In this document: positions 55,424-63,358 of the stretch, in pieces
How the letters are laid out: each line of letters begins with the position of its first letter
Numbering within the stretch: the first letter of the stretch is position 1
Assembly: GCF_052114085.1 (NCBI RefSeq)
Contig: NZ_JBFREB010000001.1
Coordinates: 806,001 to 870,000 of the forward strand
DNA: 64,000 bases
DNA from: Leifsonia sp052114085
Lineage (GTDB): Bacteria > Actinomycetota > Actinomycetes > Actinomycetales > Microbacteriaceae
Direction: 5' to 3'
Program-made: the position numbers and the translations under genes
Notes under the pieces: generated by a model
Told to the model about the DNA's origin: nothing
The model's database searches: none
Seen by the model: only the letters and a program-made list of their open reading frames with translations

Positions 55424-55696
55424 CTAACTGATGAGCTCAAGCAGGGGCGCTACTTCCGATCTCGCGCCGGACACCAAGGCGCTTAGGCGGTCCGTAACGT
55501 TTTCACCCTCGAATGGTGTCCCCGGACCAAAGACAACTTCCACGACGGGCAGGTGCCTCATCGTAAATTGACCAGTGTCGGAGTCCCCGACCGGTCGTGC
55601 GAATAGTCCAACGCCGTCAACGAGGACCTCACGATCTGCGGCGGTGAGCATCAGCGGCAGAAAGTCATGACGTTCGCCGTCGAACTCGACACCCAT
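55424..55696 (-). CDS. Hypothetical small protein
   Basis: A 90-residue acidic protein with a beta-strand-like pattern (DFLPLMLTAADREVLVDGVGLFARPVGD) and a C-terminal helix. Not recognised. It lies next to the similarly oriented 55735 gene. No gene is seen in 55236-55423. Confidence 0.4.
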   Translation of the reverse strand: MGVEFDGERHDFLPLMLTAADREVLVDGVGLFARPVGDSDTGQFTMRHLPVVEVVFGPGTPFEGENVTDRLSALVSGARSEVAPLLELIS

Positions 55697-55734
55697 AGTT
55701 AGCTGAACTCCGAGAGACTTGCCGCCCAGAGCGA

Positions 55735-56193
55735 TCAGATCGTGATGTTTGTCCGCGATGTCGAGTTGATGCAGAGGGAAAAGAACCGCGCTACCTCCCC
55801 GCCAAGGGGCGAGCGCTCTGACGGCATCGCGAGTGGGCAGGGACGCCCCGCAAGGTCATGGCGAAGTCTCTTGCCATAGCCCTCCGCCTCTCCAATTGGG
55901 AACTGCGTAGAGCGGGAGGGGATAGCACCGTCGGCGAGAATCAGTTTCCCAGCCAGCAAGTCGAGGGCTGACCGTGCGTTATGAACGACATCTCCCACAA
56001 TGGTCGACCATGCAAAGGGAAGAGGGGCCAGCGAACGAAAGCGAGTAACAACCTGCTGGTTACCCTCGTCAACTTCGTCGTAGGTCGTCCAAAGAGCGCC
56101 GATCTGAGACTTGATGTGCGATGCGAGTTCAGTAATCAGCTGGTGCGCACGGTCGAATTTGGCCTCCACTTCGGCGCGCTGATTTGCAGTCAT
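55735..56193 (-). CDS. Hypothetical protein
   Basis: A 152-residue protein, helical at the N-terminus (VEAKFDRAHQLITELASHIKSQ) with a conserved-looking block IVGDVVHNARSALDLLAGKLI near residues 65-85 seen in several uncharacterised bacterial proteins. No ribosome site is obvious before ATG 56193. Function unknown. Confidence 0.5.
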   Translation of the reverse strand: MTANQRAEVEAKFDRAHQLITELASHIKSQIGALWTTYDEVDEGNQQVVTRFRSLAPLPFAWSTIVGDVVHNARSALDLLAGKLILADGAIPSRSTQFPIGEAEGYGKRLRHDLAGRPCPLAMPSERSPLGGEVARFFSLCINSTSRTNITI

Positions 56194-56434
56194 TTATGCA
56201 AGCTATCGTGGCCAACAGCGACCACCTAGTCCGAGAGCGGTCCTCGGCGGCGGTGGTCGCGACGCGACAGCCATGGAGTAGGTGTCCCTCCTCCCGGATG
56301 TCGGGAGCCCGTCTTGGCTCCAGGTTGCCGATAAGGCGGGCTATGGAACCAGCAGCTGTCCGTCGCGATGGTCGCCAACAACGGTAACGCCAGCTCCCAT
56401 GGCGCGAGATCGCCGTCCGGCAGCCGTCCGCGCG

Positions 56435-56671
56435 CTAAAAGTGCGGCTCGCGCCCGCGAAGGTGGCTTGTTTGCAGCAGCCTCACGGTGAGGTTGGCCAG
56501 ATCGACACCCTCCTCGGCGTATTCGAGGCAGTCCTGCCACGATGCGGACGCGAGAGGGTTCGCGTCGAGCTCGTGCAGCAACAGCTTGTACAGTCCCGAA
56601 ATCTCGCGGATGAGCTCAACCGGGTGGTTTCCGGTGCGAGTGCCTACGCGTGTTGCGGCTTTGACAGTCAT
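56435..56671 (-). CDS. Hypothetical small protein
   Basis: A 78-residue acidic, largely helical protein (HPVELIREISGLYKLLLHELDANPL). No family recognised; coding status is moderate. Gap 56194-56434 next to it shows no convincing gene. Confidence 0.4.
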   Translation of the reverse strand: MTVKAATRVGTRTGNHPVELIREISGLYKLLLHELDANPLASASWQDCLEYAEEGVDLANLTVRLLQTSHLRGREPHF

Positions 56672-56940
56672 TACCGCGTCCCTTCCGAACTAGGCCGGGT
56701 TGGCAGCTATCTCAATTTGGGTCGGTGTTTGAAAGCAGTTTTCCCGCTTCCCTTTGCGACGCCGAGGGGGTCGCGTCGGCGGCTGTACCTCGAAGCCGGA
56801 AGCCAACGTGCAGTTGGATCAGTTGTTTGGCGTCCTATCAAGCTTGCTTGAGAGCGAGTGTAGCTCACAGAACGCCAAATTGGAATGGTTACATCTTCCT
56901 AGGCCGGAAGATAGCGAAGCCAGCCTCGCCTCGTACCATG
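56672..56940. other. Gap without a gene
   Basis: Nothing coding is supported here. A small hairpin TCAAG-CTTG-CTTGA lies near 56840-56855 and the GC content drops; the promoter for the HTH/CYTH pair follows at 56941. Confidence 0.4.
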
Positions 56941-56970
56941 TTGACCGCTGGCGCCAGATGAAGCTACGTT
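56941..56970 (+). promoter_or_regulatory. Promoter of the HTH/CYTH pair
   Basis: TTGACC (56941-56946), 18 bp, TACGTT (56965-56970), about 24 bp before ATG 56994, with GAAGGAG in the leader. Confidence 0.6.
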
Positions 56971-56993
56971 GATGCTCGTAGAAGGAGCACTGC

Positions 56994-57314
56994 ATGCCAA
57001 CTCATTCCGCCGCTCGCGATAATCTCGACGCTGAGCGCCTGGCGCGTTTACATAATCGTCTCGATCAGCTTCACGATTTGAGGTTGAGGGAACGACAGAT
57101 CCAAGAAGATATCGACGCACTGGCCGTCGCGCTTCGTGCGGACGGTGCCTCGTGGGCACAGATTGGAGTGGCCGTCGGCGTTAGTCCGCAGGCGGCCCAT
57201 CAGCGCTGGTCGCCAGAAGGCAAGAAGAAGCACAACGAGCGCCAGCAACAACGGCACACGCTGGCTCGCGACGGCTCCAAGCATGACATTCGCAGTACGA
57301 CCAAGGAGAGCTGA
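56994..57314 (+). CDS. Small helix-turn-helix protein
   Basis: A 106-residue basic protein. A long helix (LARLHNRLDQLHDLRLRERQIQEDIDALAVALR) is followed by a helix-turn-helix, GASWAQIGVAVGVSPQAAHQRW, of the sigma-factor/transposase type, and a basic tail. Its stop is one base before the CYTH gene, so the two are an operon. Probably a regulator of that pair. Confidence 0.65.
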   Translation: MPTHSAARDNLDAERLARLHNRLDQLHDLRLRERQIQEDIDALAVALRADGASWAQIGVAVGVSPQAAHQRWSPEGKKKHNERQQQRHTLARDGSKHDIRSTTKES

Positions 57315-57315
57315 G

Positions 57316-57885
57316 ATGGAACCCACGTACGAGCGTGAACGTCGTTTCCTTGTAGAGGACACCTCGATCGTCGAGCACGCAGTCGCATGGCAAAAGTTGA
57401 GCCAGGCGTACATCTTCGCTGTCGATGGGTTCACTGTTCGAGTGCGCCTCGTGCAGCAACCCGGCAGCGACGCCGCCGGCCGGCCCGTGATGGAAGAAAC
57501 GGCGTGGCTGACCGGAAAGGGGCCGCGGCGACCGGACGGAACGCGTGAGGAATACGACACGCTGGTCACGCCGCTCTGGGCGAGAGGGATTATCGACCGA
57601 TCAGGCAACGTGATTGAAAAGACGCGTTATCAGGTTGTTCAGGGCGAGAACGAGACCTGGGAAATAGACGAGTTCCTTGACGCGGGCAACAGGGGGCTCT
57701 GGGTTGCGGAAATCGAGGTCGAGAGCGAGGCGGGGTTGAGGGCCGTTCGCAAGCCCAGCTGGGCAGCGAAGGAAGTTACGAGCGATCGCCGTTACAACAA
57801 CGACGAACTCGCGCTCCTGCCCTGGAACGAGTGGGCGCACACGGAAGAGGTACTCGACGAGGACGCCGACGACTACCGCCCGTAG
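57316..57885 (+). CDS. CYTH domain protein
   Basis: A 189-residue CYTH-type (adenylyl cyclase/thiamine triphosphatase fold) protein. The signature ERERRFL (E6, E8, R10; E-x-E-x-K/R) starts the tunnel fold, with later TVRVRLV, EKTRYQVV and AEIEVES strands providing paired charged residues. The family hydrolyses triphosphates or makes cyclic nucleotides with divalent metal. Substrate unknown. In accessory DNA beside an HTH gene, a role in stress or defence is conceivable. Confidence 0.75.
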   Translation: MEPTYERERRFLVEDTSIVEHAVAWQKLSQAYIFAVDGFTVRVRLVQQPGSDAAGRPVMEETAWLTGKGPRRPDGTREEYDTLVTPLWARGIIDRSGNVIEKTRYQVVQGENETWEIDEFLDAGNRGLWVAEIEVESEAGLRAVRKPSWAAKEVTSDRRYNNDELALLPWNEWAHTEEVLDEDADDYRP

Positions 57886-57999
57886 CCTGAGGAACGGCCG
57901 TAGGAGCCTGACGGATGTCTAGTGCACGCGGCTCAGACGTAGGCTTTGCCTTCGATCGTGCCCGACGGGAGAGTCGCTGGCGCTGAACCGCGCAGTTGC

Positions 58000-59544
58000 T
58001 TAGCTCCTAAAGGTGAATGGGGAGGCTACGTCGCGCGCCCCCGAGATCCGCGCAGAGTAGACATACAGCTGCTCGTCGGTCAGTGTGCAGATGAAGTCGA
58101 CGACAGCACGAGCCACTACCTCGCGCGGGAAATAGCGGCCAGCAGGCCGCCTTCCGGCTTCGATGTAGTCGTTGAGAAGTGGAGGTAGCTTCTCCACTGG
58201 CTCGGTCCGGAACTCGAACGCTGCCACACGATTCCTGATCTCTGTGTTCTTCACCAACCACGCCTCGACCGCCCATGCAAAAAGCTCATTGAAGCAGGAG
58301 ATGATGACCTTCTCCTGACCGCGCCGCGTGAACCGGAAGTTCGGTTGGTCGATGACGTAATACCAGGTGAGCTTCTTGATGAATTCAATGAAGAGCTCCG
58401 TGTGCTTGTGCCGGAACACAAGGTCGCCGCCCTCGACGGCAAGGTCGTTGATGAAAGTCTGTACGAGTTTGGAACGAATGCGGCCAAATTTCTCGCGACC
58501 TGAGAGATTATCTGTGTAATTGATCTCCGGGAATCGAGTGAGGTGCGCGTTGAACGCCTCCAAGAGCGGGTAACGCTCCGGGACGAGACGCTTAGCGTAG
58601 TCCTCGGGCCTTATCTGCGAAGGGCTTGAGCTTCGCTGCTCGAGCTTGAACGCTTTGTACTCGTCGTCCAGCGGCTGAAGCGTGTCGTCGGTGCTGACTG
58701 CGTAAGCCAAGACCTGCTCGAATGCGGGAGTTCCTAGTCTGATCGACTCGAGCGGTGTGATTCCCTCTTGGTAGAAGTCTTCGAGGTCATGGATGGCGTA
58801 AGCGATATCATCTGCTGCGTCCATGGCCTGAGCTTCCAGCGTACGCGTGGGTGGCAGCTCATCCCCTATCACCCATTCGAGCGCCTCGACATCTGAATCA
58901 TAAGCGCCCCACTTCTTAGGCTTTCGGTTGTCATTACCGCCCTTCAACCATGGGTACTTTAACGAAGCGGCCAAGACCTCTCGAGTGAGATTGAGCCCAA
59001 CGCGAGGATCGTCCGCCTGGGATTCATGAATTTCCTTGCCCGCGAGGCGAGAAAGGATTCGGAACGATTGGGCATTCCCCTCGAAGCCATCGATGAGGAT
59101 GCAGTCCTCGCAAGCAGGCTCCTGAGTCTTGTTTGGCAGGGTGTTTCTGTCCCGGTAGGCAAAGTCGGTCCATTCATCGGGTTCGCGGTGGCGATCGCAG
59201 ACCAAGACGCGCTGCAGTGCCTCTTCGCCCGTATGTCCGAATGGCGGATGCCCAATGTCGTGGGCCAACGCGGCCGCCATGACCACGTCGACATCTACGA
59301 ACGGTTGGCCGTTCTCATCCGAACCCAGGTGATCGGCGATCGACCTGGCAACCTGTTCGACGCGGTACGAGTGTGTGAGCCTGTTGTGAACGAGGTTTGA
59401 CAGGACCGTCGCGATTTGGGTAACACCTTCGAGGCGTGTGAACTCTTCGGAGTAGAAGATTCGATCCCTGTCGCGCCGATACTCCGACCGGTCATCCCCC
59501 TTTTTCCCGGCATCGTTTCCTCGCCGGCCAGTGCGCTCTAGCAG
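58000..59544 (-). CDS. Deoxyguanosinetriphosphate triphosphohydrolase-like protein (CTG start)
   Basis: A 514-residue HD-domain enzyme of the dGTPase/SAMHD1-like group, which splits dNTPs to deoxynucleosides and triphosphate. Metal-binding residues: H58 (in RLTHSYRV), H95-D96 (LAHDIGHPPFGH), and the distal D near AMDAADDIAYAIHDLED. Full length for the family. From the in-frame TGA at 59604-59602 to the core there is no ATG, GTG or TTG; the best start is CTG 59544 with GAGGAG 6 bp upstream. An internal GTG at 59286 would remove H58 and is rejected. Such enzymes can starve phages of dNTPs. Confidence 0.8.
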   Translation of the reverse strand: MLERTGRRGNDAGKKGDDRSEYRRDRDRIFYSEEFTRLEGVTQIATVLSNLVHNRLTHSYRVEQVARSIADHLGSDENGQPFVDVDVVMAAALAHDIGHPPFGHTGEEALQRVLVCDRHREPDEWTDFAYRDRNTLPNKTQEPACEDCILIDGFEGNAQSFRILSRLAGKEIHESQADDPRVGLNLTREVLAASLKYPWLKGGNDNRKPKKWGAYDSDVEALEWVIGDELPPTRTLEAQAMDAADDIAYAIHDLEDFYQEGITPLESIRLGTPAFEQVLAYAVSTDDTLQPLDDEYKAFKLEQRSSSPSQIRPEDYAKRLVPERYPLLEAFNAHLTRFPEINYTDNLSGREKFGRIRSKLVQTFINDLAVEGGDLVFRHKHTELFIEFIKKLTWYYVIDQPNFRFTRRGQEKVIISCFNELFAWAVEAWLVKNTEIRNRVAAFEFRTEPVEKLPPLLNDYIEAGRRPAGRYFPREVVARAVVDFICTLTDEQLYVYSARISGARDVASPFTFRS

Positions 59545-59575
59545 TTGTGGCTCCTCAGGTTGATTCGGGGAGTGG

Positions 59576-59890
59576 TCAGAACGCGATGGTGAGATCCCCA
59601 GTCATGCGCAGGCCGAGCGCGTCAAACGCGTCGGTAGCTTCGCCCGGTGTGAATCCCAATTGCGACATGAGCGCGATGAACCGATTGAAACGTACTGTGG
59701 CGCCATCTGTCTCTTGTAAGTAGTCGAGGACTTCCTGCGCTTTCTCTTTCGCCGTCGGCATGTGCTCGATCAGTGTGGAGGGAGTCACGTCAAGCGCCTG
59801 CCTTCCAAGCGCACGGAGCGCTGATGAATTCGAAACCTGGTCCAGTTCGGGCCTGACGTTGCGAGAAGTGATTCGGTCGTGATGTTCCAT
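59576..59890 (-). CDS. Hypothetical small protein upstream of the dGTPase gene
   Basis: A 104-residue protein, not recognised. The C-terminal 55 residues (KEKAQEVLDYLQETDGATVRFNRFIALMSQLGFTPGEATDAFDAL) look like a winged-helix or a small helical domain. It ends 31 bp before the CTG start of the dGTPase, likely the same transcript. A start at ATG 59890 has no ribosome site; an internal ATG at 59761 is possible. Confidence 0.5.
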   Translation of the reverse strand: MEHHDRITSRNVRPELDQVSNSSALRALGRQALDVTPSTLIEHMPTAKEKAQEVLDYLQETDGATVRFNRFIALMSQLGFTPGEATDAFDALGLRMTGDLTIAF

Positions 59891-59912
59891 CGATTTGATA
59901 TTTCTTATATCT

Positions 59913-59941
59913 AGTAAACATCACAATCGCTTTCATGTCAA
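59913..59941 (-). promoter_or_regulatory. Promoter of the dGTPase operon
   Basis: TTGACA (59941-59936), 17 bp, TTTACT (59918-59913) on the minus strand. An AT-rich IR GATAT-TTCTT-ATATC (about 59897-59911) lies between it and the start and could be an operator. Confidence 0.55.
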
Positions 59942-60372
59942 TGACGATGGCTCTCTAACCCTTAGCAGACAGTATCCGCCTGTAGAGGAGTCTCCGCAGC
60001 TGGAATCTTTGTTGAAGGGTACATCTCGAGGCACATGGATGTCGGCACCCCCGATCGGGGCGTTGAAGATCCGGGATGTACCACGAGCTGCTGCGTTCTG
60101 TACCGGCTTGCGACTCCAGGAAGCGCGAATCGAAGTGCCTGTTCATACCTCACAAATCTGCCGCTTGGAGCGACTGTTTGTGTCGAACTGAGTCCAAAAT
60201 GCGCTGGTATGGCGAGAAGCGGCGTTACGTTGGTGAACATGGCGGGACAATGGATATCGCCCTCGAGAGCGCGCTTCGCCCATGCTGCACTTCGAGTCGT
60301 CATGACTGTTGCCGGCCGCGTTGGTGCGGCTGCTGGTGCCCGAGCGGCCGGCACTAGGTCGCCGCAGGACCG
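59942..60372. other. 431-bp region without a supported gene
   Basis: It lies between divergent transcription units and must hold the promoter for the sigma-like gene at 60373. A weak ORF (ATG 60240 to 60376) overlaps the next start but has odd composition; it was not accepted as a gene. Confidence 0.4.
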
Positions 60373-61341
60373 ATGAGTACAGAGATTCGAGACGAAGCGC
60401 GCAGCCTCGGGACGCTTGGCCTCGCTGCGCTAGAGATGATGCGGGGCGTCTTCACCACACAGCTGCGCCGGTTCCCGACGCTTCGGGACACCGAAACGAT
60501 AGACGACTTCGTCAATAGCTTCTTCGAGGAAAAGGGTGCCGGCTATGTCAATGTCATCGCGACGCTCCCGGACGACAGGGCCGCGCGACAGACGACTGTG
60601 AAATGGGCAGAACGCTGGCTCATTGACCGAGCGCGCAAGCAGCCTTGGGGCGCGCTTAGAAACCGGCTTGAGAAGCGCCTCGAGCGCGATGGGCAATTCA
60701 AGCCGTCGAGCGCCGCACACTACTGGTATCTCGCAGGGGACCAGGACATCGATCGCCTGGTTACGGGTTCGGAGCTCGATGCCATTGCTGCGCAAATTGA
60801 AGTAGAGGTCTTCCCGCAATCCGGTGGGGGGCCTGTTCGATTAGGCCGGCCCGGGCAGCTCGAGGAGATGCTACGAGCGCTTCTGACAGCAGCAGGCCGG
60901 CTGCACATTAGCGAACTAACTCGCATATGCGCGGACCGGTTCCCGTCGCTGCTGGAAACCGGAGATGCGATCCTCTCGACCACGGATACCGACTGGGATG
61001 CGATCGAAGACACGACTCCTGCCCTCGACACCTTCGCGGTTACAGACTCGAAAGCACGAAATGAGCGGATCGCGAAGGAGCTCCTACCTAGATTGACCGA
61101 ATCCGAACGCACTGCCATCCGTCTCGGTGGGGAGGCAACGGCCATCGCGAAAGAGCTCGGGATCGGCAGGACGAGCGCCTATAACATGGTTCAGCGGCTC
61201 CGAGCCCGATTGATCGAGCTCGCTGGCAGCAGCGACAGAAGTCCCGAAGTGCTTGCAGCGCTCGTTCGGCTCGTGATGGACGATTCGCCCGGCGTCCCGT
61301 CACAGGACAATATGAACATGGAGGACTCCAATGTCGTCTGA
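60373..61341 (+). CDS. Sigma-factor-like helix-turn-helix protein
   Basis: A 322-residue protein. N-terminal half looks like a degenerate sigma-70 region 2 (TIDDFVNSFFEEKGAGYVNVIATLPDDRAARQTTVKWAERWLIDRARKQP); near residues 230-275 RLTESERTAIRLGGEATAIAKELGIGRTSAYNMVQRLRARL is a region 4-type helix-turn-helix. It is first in a run of four genes leading to the multiubiquitin gene and overlaps the next one by 11 bp. Probably controls this locus; whether it acts as a true sigma factor is unknown. Confidence 0.65.
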   Translation: MSTEIRDEARSLGTLGLAALEMMRGVFTTQLRRFPTLRDTETIDDFVNSFFEEKGAGYVNVIATLPDDRAARQTTVKWAERWLIDRARKQPWGALRNRLEKRLERDGQFKPSSAAHYWYLAGDQDIDRLVTGSELDAIAAQIEVEVFPQSGGGPVRLGRPGQLEEMLRALLTAAGRLHISELTRICADRFPSLLETGDAILSTTDTDWDAIEDTTPALDTFAVTDSKARNERIAKELLPRLTESERTAIRLGGEATAIAKELGIGRTSAYNMVQRLRARLIELAGSSDRSPEVLAALVRLVMDDSPGVPSQDNMNMEDSNVV

Positions 61342-62236
61342 CGCCTCCGAACGGTGGTTAGCGCTTTCTAGGCAATTCCCTATTGGTCCGAAGCCGGGGG
61401 CCGATCTCGCGCGAAGGGCGGAATATCAGGACGTCCTGCCTGGGCAACTCCGTCAGGCGTACTGGTTAGACGCCGTTGCTGCTGTCGTGATTGATCGGGT
61501 CGACGAAGCCGCGGCAGAGGTATCTGTCTTTCCGGCCACGCTTGAACCGGGCGTTGAAAACGAGACGGCCATAGTTTTTGAGGGCGATGCTAGCCCGCTT
61601 CGGGGACCGGTCGCCGTGTGGCCACACAGTCCAGCCTCTATTCCTTTCTCCGTTTTGGGGACGACGATTGCCCGACTGTCTGAGTCATTGCCCCGGATCA
61701 CCCATCAAGCAATGGACGCGGAGGCCAGCGCAAATGGAGTGCGTCGCGGGCGTCGGGCGCCAGGTCTCGGCTCGGGCGCCACTTCCGCATTGGCTGAACT
61801 CTTTGACGCTATCGAAGTGCTCGAAGGTGCACCGAGGCTACAGGCAGCTGCCCCGCGGGTACCAGCCTCGCGGTTGCAGATCCCGCTGGCAACGATCATG
61901 GGCAGCTTGGACGTGTCTCAACCCCGAGCCATGGCGATCCGCCTGGGCAAAGAACCACTCACCGTCGAGGAGGCTGATCGGCTGGCATCGTTCGCCGAAA
62001 TCCCCGTCGAGGAGATCCTCGGTGCTGTGGAACCGCTTCCGGCTGCCCTGCAGCGAGAGCTCCAAGAACCTCGGTGGCGGGATCGAATCCGCGAAAGAGC
62101 GATTGATGGGGATGAGAACCGCGCCCGTACTCGTTTAGGCTACGAGGCCTATCAGCTCGCTGCCCGTGAAACGGGTGAGGGGCGGGAACGCTGGCGACAG
62201 CGTCTGGAAACAGTCCTCGCTGGCGATAGACGGTAG
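61331..62236 (+). CDS. HTH-containing protein of the multiubiquitin locus
   Basis: A 301-residue protein, not recognised. The N-terminal 140 residues are a mixed alpha/beta domain; the C-terminal half has a helix-turn-helix-like segment (IPLATIMGSLDVSQPRAMAIRLGKEPLTVEEADRLASFAEIPVEEIL, about 190-237) like Xre-type domains, then charged helices. It overlaps the sigma-like gene and ends 2 bp before the ImmA/IrrE gene. Likely the repressor or anti-factor that the peptidase would cleave; that is inference from gene pairing. Confidence 0.55.
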   Translation: MSSDASERWLALSRQFPIGPKPGADLARRAEYQDVLPGQLRQAYWLDAVAAVVIDRVDEAAAEVSVFPATLEPGVENETAIVFEGDASPLRGPVAVWPHSPASIPFSVLGTTIARLSESLPRITHQAMDAEASANGVRRGRRAPGLGSGATSALAELFDAIEVLEGAPRLQAAAPRVPASRLQIPLATIMGSLDVSQPRAMAIRLGKEPLTVEEADRLASFAEIPVEEILGAVEPLPAALQRELQEPRWRDRIRERAIDGDENRARTRLGYEAYQLAARETGEGRERWRQRLETVLAGDRR

Positions 62237-62238
62237 AC

Positions 62239-63273
62239 ATGCGCAACACATTTGATGATGCACCCACCCAGGTGCTGGCGATGATGAGGGTGTGGGAATC
62301 GCGAGCCGGCTCCACCGAGGATCTGACTCTCGATGCTTTTTCGGCGCTGGAGCAGCGGACTGATCTCGAAGTCTTGCGGGTACCCGAATATGTGCCGCAG
62401 GACTCCCAGCTCAACTGCTCGGTTGCAGGCGGGTATCGATGGGAACCTCCGACGCTCGTGGTGACCGAGTCTATGTCTCTCCGCCGCCAGCAATTCACGC
62501 TGCTGCATGAGCTCGGCCACCATATCCAGAAGACTGACCTGGATCTGGGAACCAGAGTTGTGGAGCACCGCCTCCCAGAGGCGTTCGAAGACGCCTGCTG
62601 TGACGCGTTCGCGGCGCAGATTCTGTTGCCCGACGACCTCGTTGATGCGCACATCTCGGCACGCGGACCGTCGGTGAGTACAGCCACCGAACTTTTCGCA
62701 TCCTCTAACGCGTCCCGTGCTGCTATCGCAGTGCGCCTCGCGAACCGCCTCCGATCCCCGGGCGCCGTCATCGTTCTGGATGAAGCGGGAATGGTGACCT
62801 TCGGGGCCGCCCGAGGCGGGCTCTATCCGCCTGCTCGGGGCAGCGACCAGACGGCCAACCCGCTAGTGCGAGTAGCGCTCGAGTCGGGGTCAACGGACCG
62901 AACGATCGTCCGTGATGACGGACAGATTTGGTACCGCGACGGCCACTCGTCGGAACGGCTGTACGGCCAAGCAGCCTGGGCTGGGGACCGGCTGTTCGTG
63001 ATCATGGTTGCTTACAGCGCACCCTGGCTATCCATGTCTCCGCCTCGCGATGGTACCGCCGAGTACACCAAGGATCGTTGGGACTACTGCGAACGCTGCA
63101 AGCAGAACTTCGTCGTCGGCTTCACCTGCCGCGCGTGTGGGGAACCACGTTGTCCGGCTGGCCACTGTGGGTGCACCGCGAAGGCCGAGAAGACGTGCAC
63201 GGAGTGTTTCATCCAGAAGAACACTAACCAGTTTGCTCCAGCCTCCGACGTGTGTTTGGACTGCGCCAGCTGA
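62239..63273 (+). CDS. ImmA/IrrE-type metallopeptidase with C-terminal Cys clusters
   Basis: A 344-residue protein. HExxH is H90-E91-L92-G93-H94 in FTLLHELGHHI, and CCDAFAAQILLP (about 116-127) is the second metal region of the ImmA/IrrE family. ImmA cleaves phage repressors and IrrE/PprI cleaves DdrO in response to damage. The C-terminal 60 residues carry about ten cysteines (CERC, CRAC, CPAGHCGC, CTEC, CLDC), likely two or more zinc-binding knuckles, an unusual fusion. In a coupled run before the multiubiquitin gene. Confidence 0.85.
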   Translation: MRNTFDDAPTQVLAMMRVWESRAGSTEDLTLDAFSALEQRTDLEVLRVPEYVPQDSQLNCSVAGGYRWEPPTLVVTESMSLRRQQFTLLHELGHHIQKTDLDLGTRVVEHRLPEAFEDACCDAFAAQILLPDDLVDAHISARGPSVSTATELFASSNASRAAIAVRLANRLRSPGAVIVLDEAGMVTFGAARGGLYPPARGSDQTANPLVRVALESGSTDRTIVRDDGQIWYRDGHSSERLYGQAAWAGDRLFVIMVAYSAPWLSMSPPRDGTAEYTKDRWDYCERCKQNFVVGFTCRACGEPRCPAGHCGCTAKAEKTCTECFIQKNTNQFAPASDVCLDCAS

Positions 63274-63358
63274 CGGCTCGCGGACGACTCGGGCTTTGTC
63301 CCGTCTCTAGCTGTTGAGTGGGCAAGCCGGCCCGCCACGCAACAGAGAGGAGCCTCTG

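Noticed and set aside
56226..56540. 104-residue minus-strand ORF
   Set aside because: Overlaps the better supported 56435-56671 gene and has a Pro/Arg-rich, shadow-like composition.
59286..59286. GTG 59286 as the start of the dGTPase
   Set aside because: It would remove the first HD-domain histidine and about 86 conserved in-frame residues.
60035..60376. 113-residue ORF before the sigma-like gene
   Set aside because: Overlap of its stop with ATG 60373 is tempting, but there is no ribosome site and the composition is irregular.
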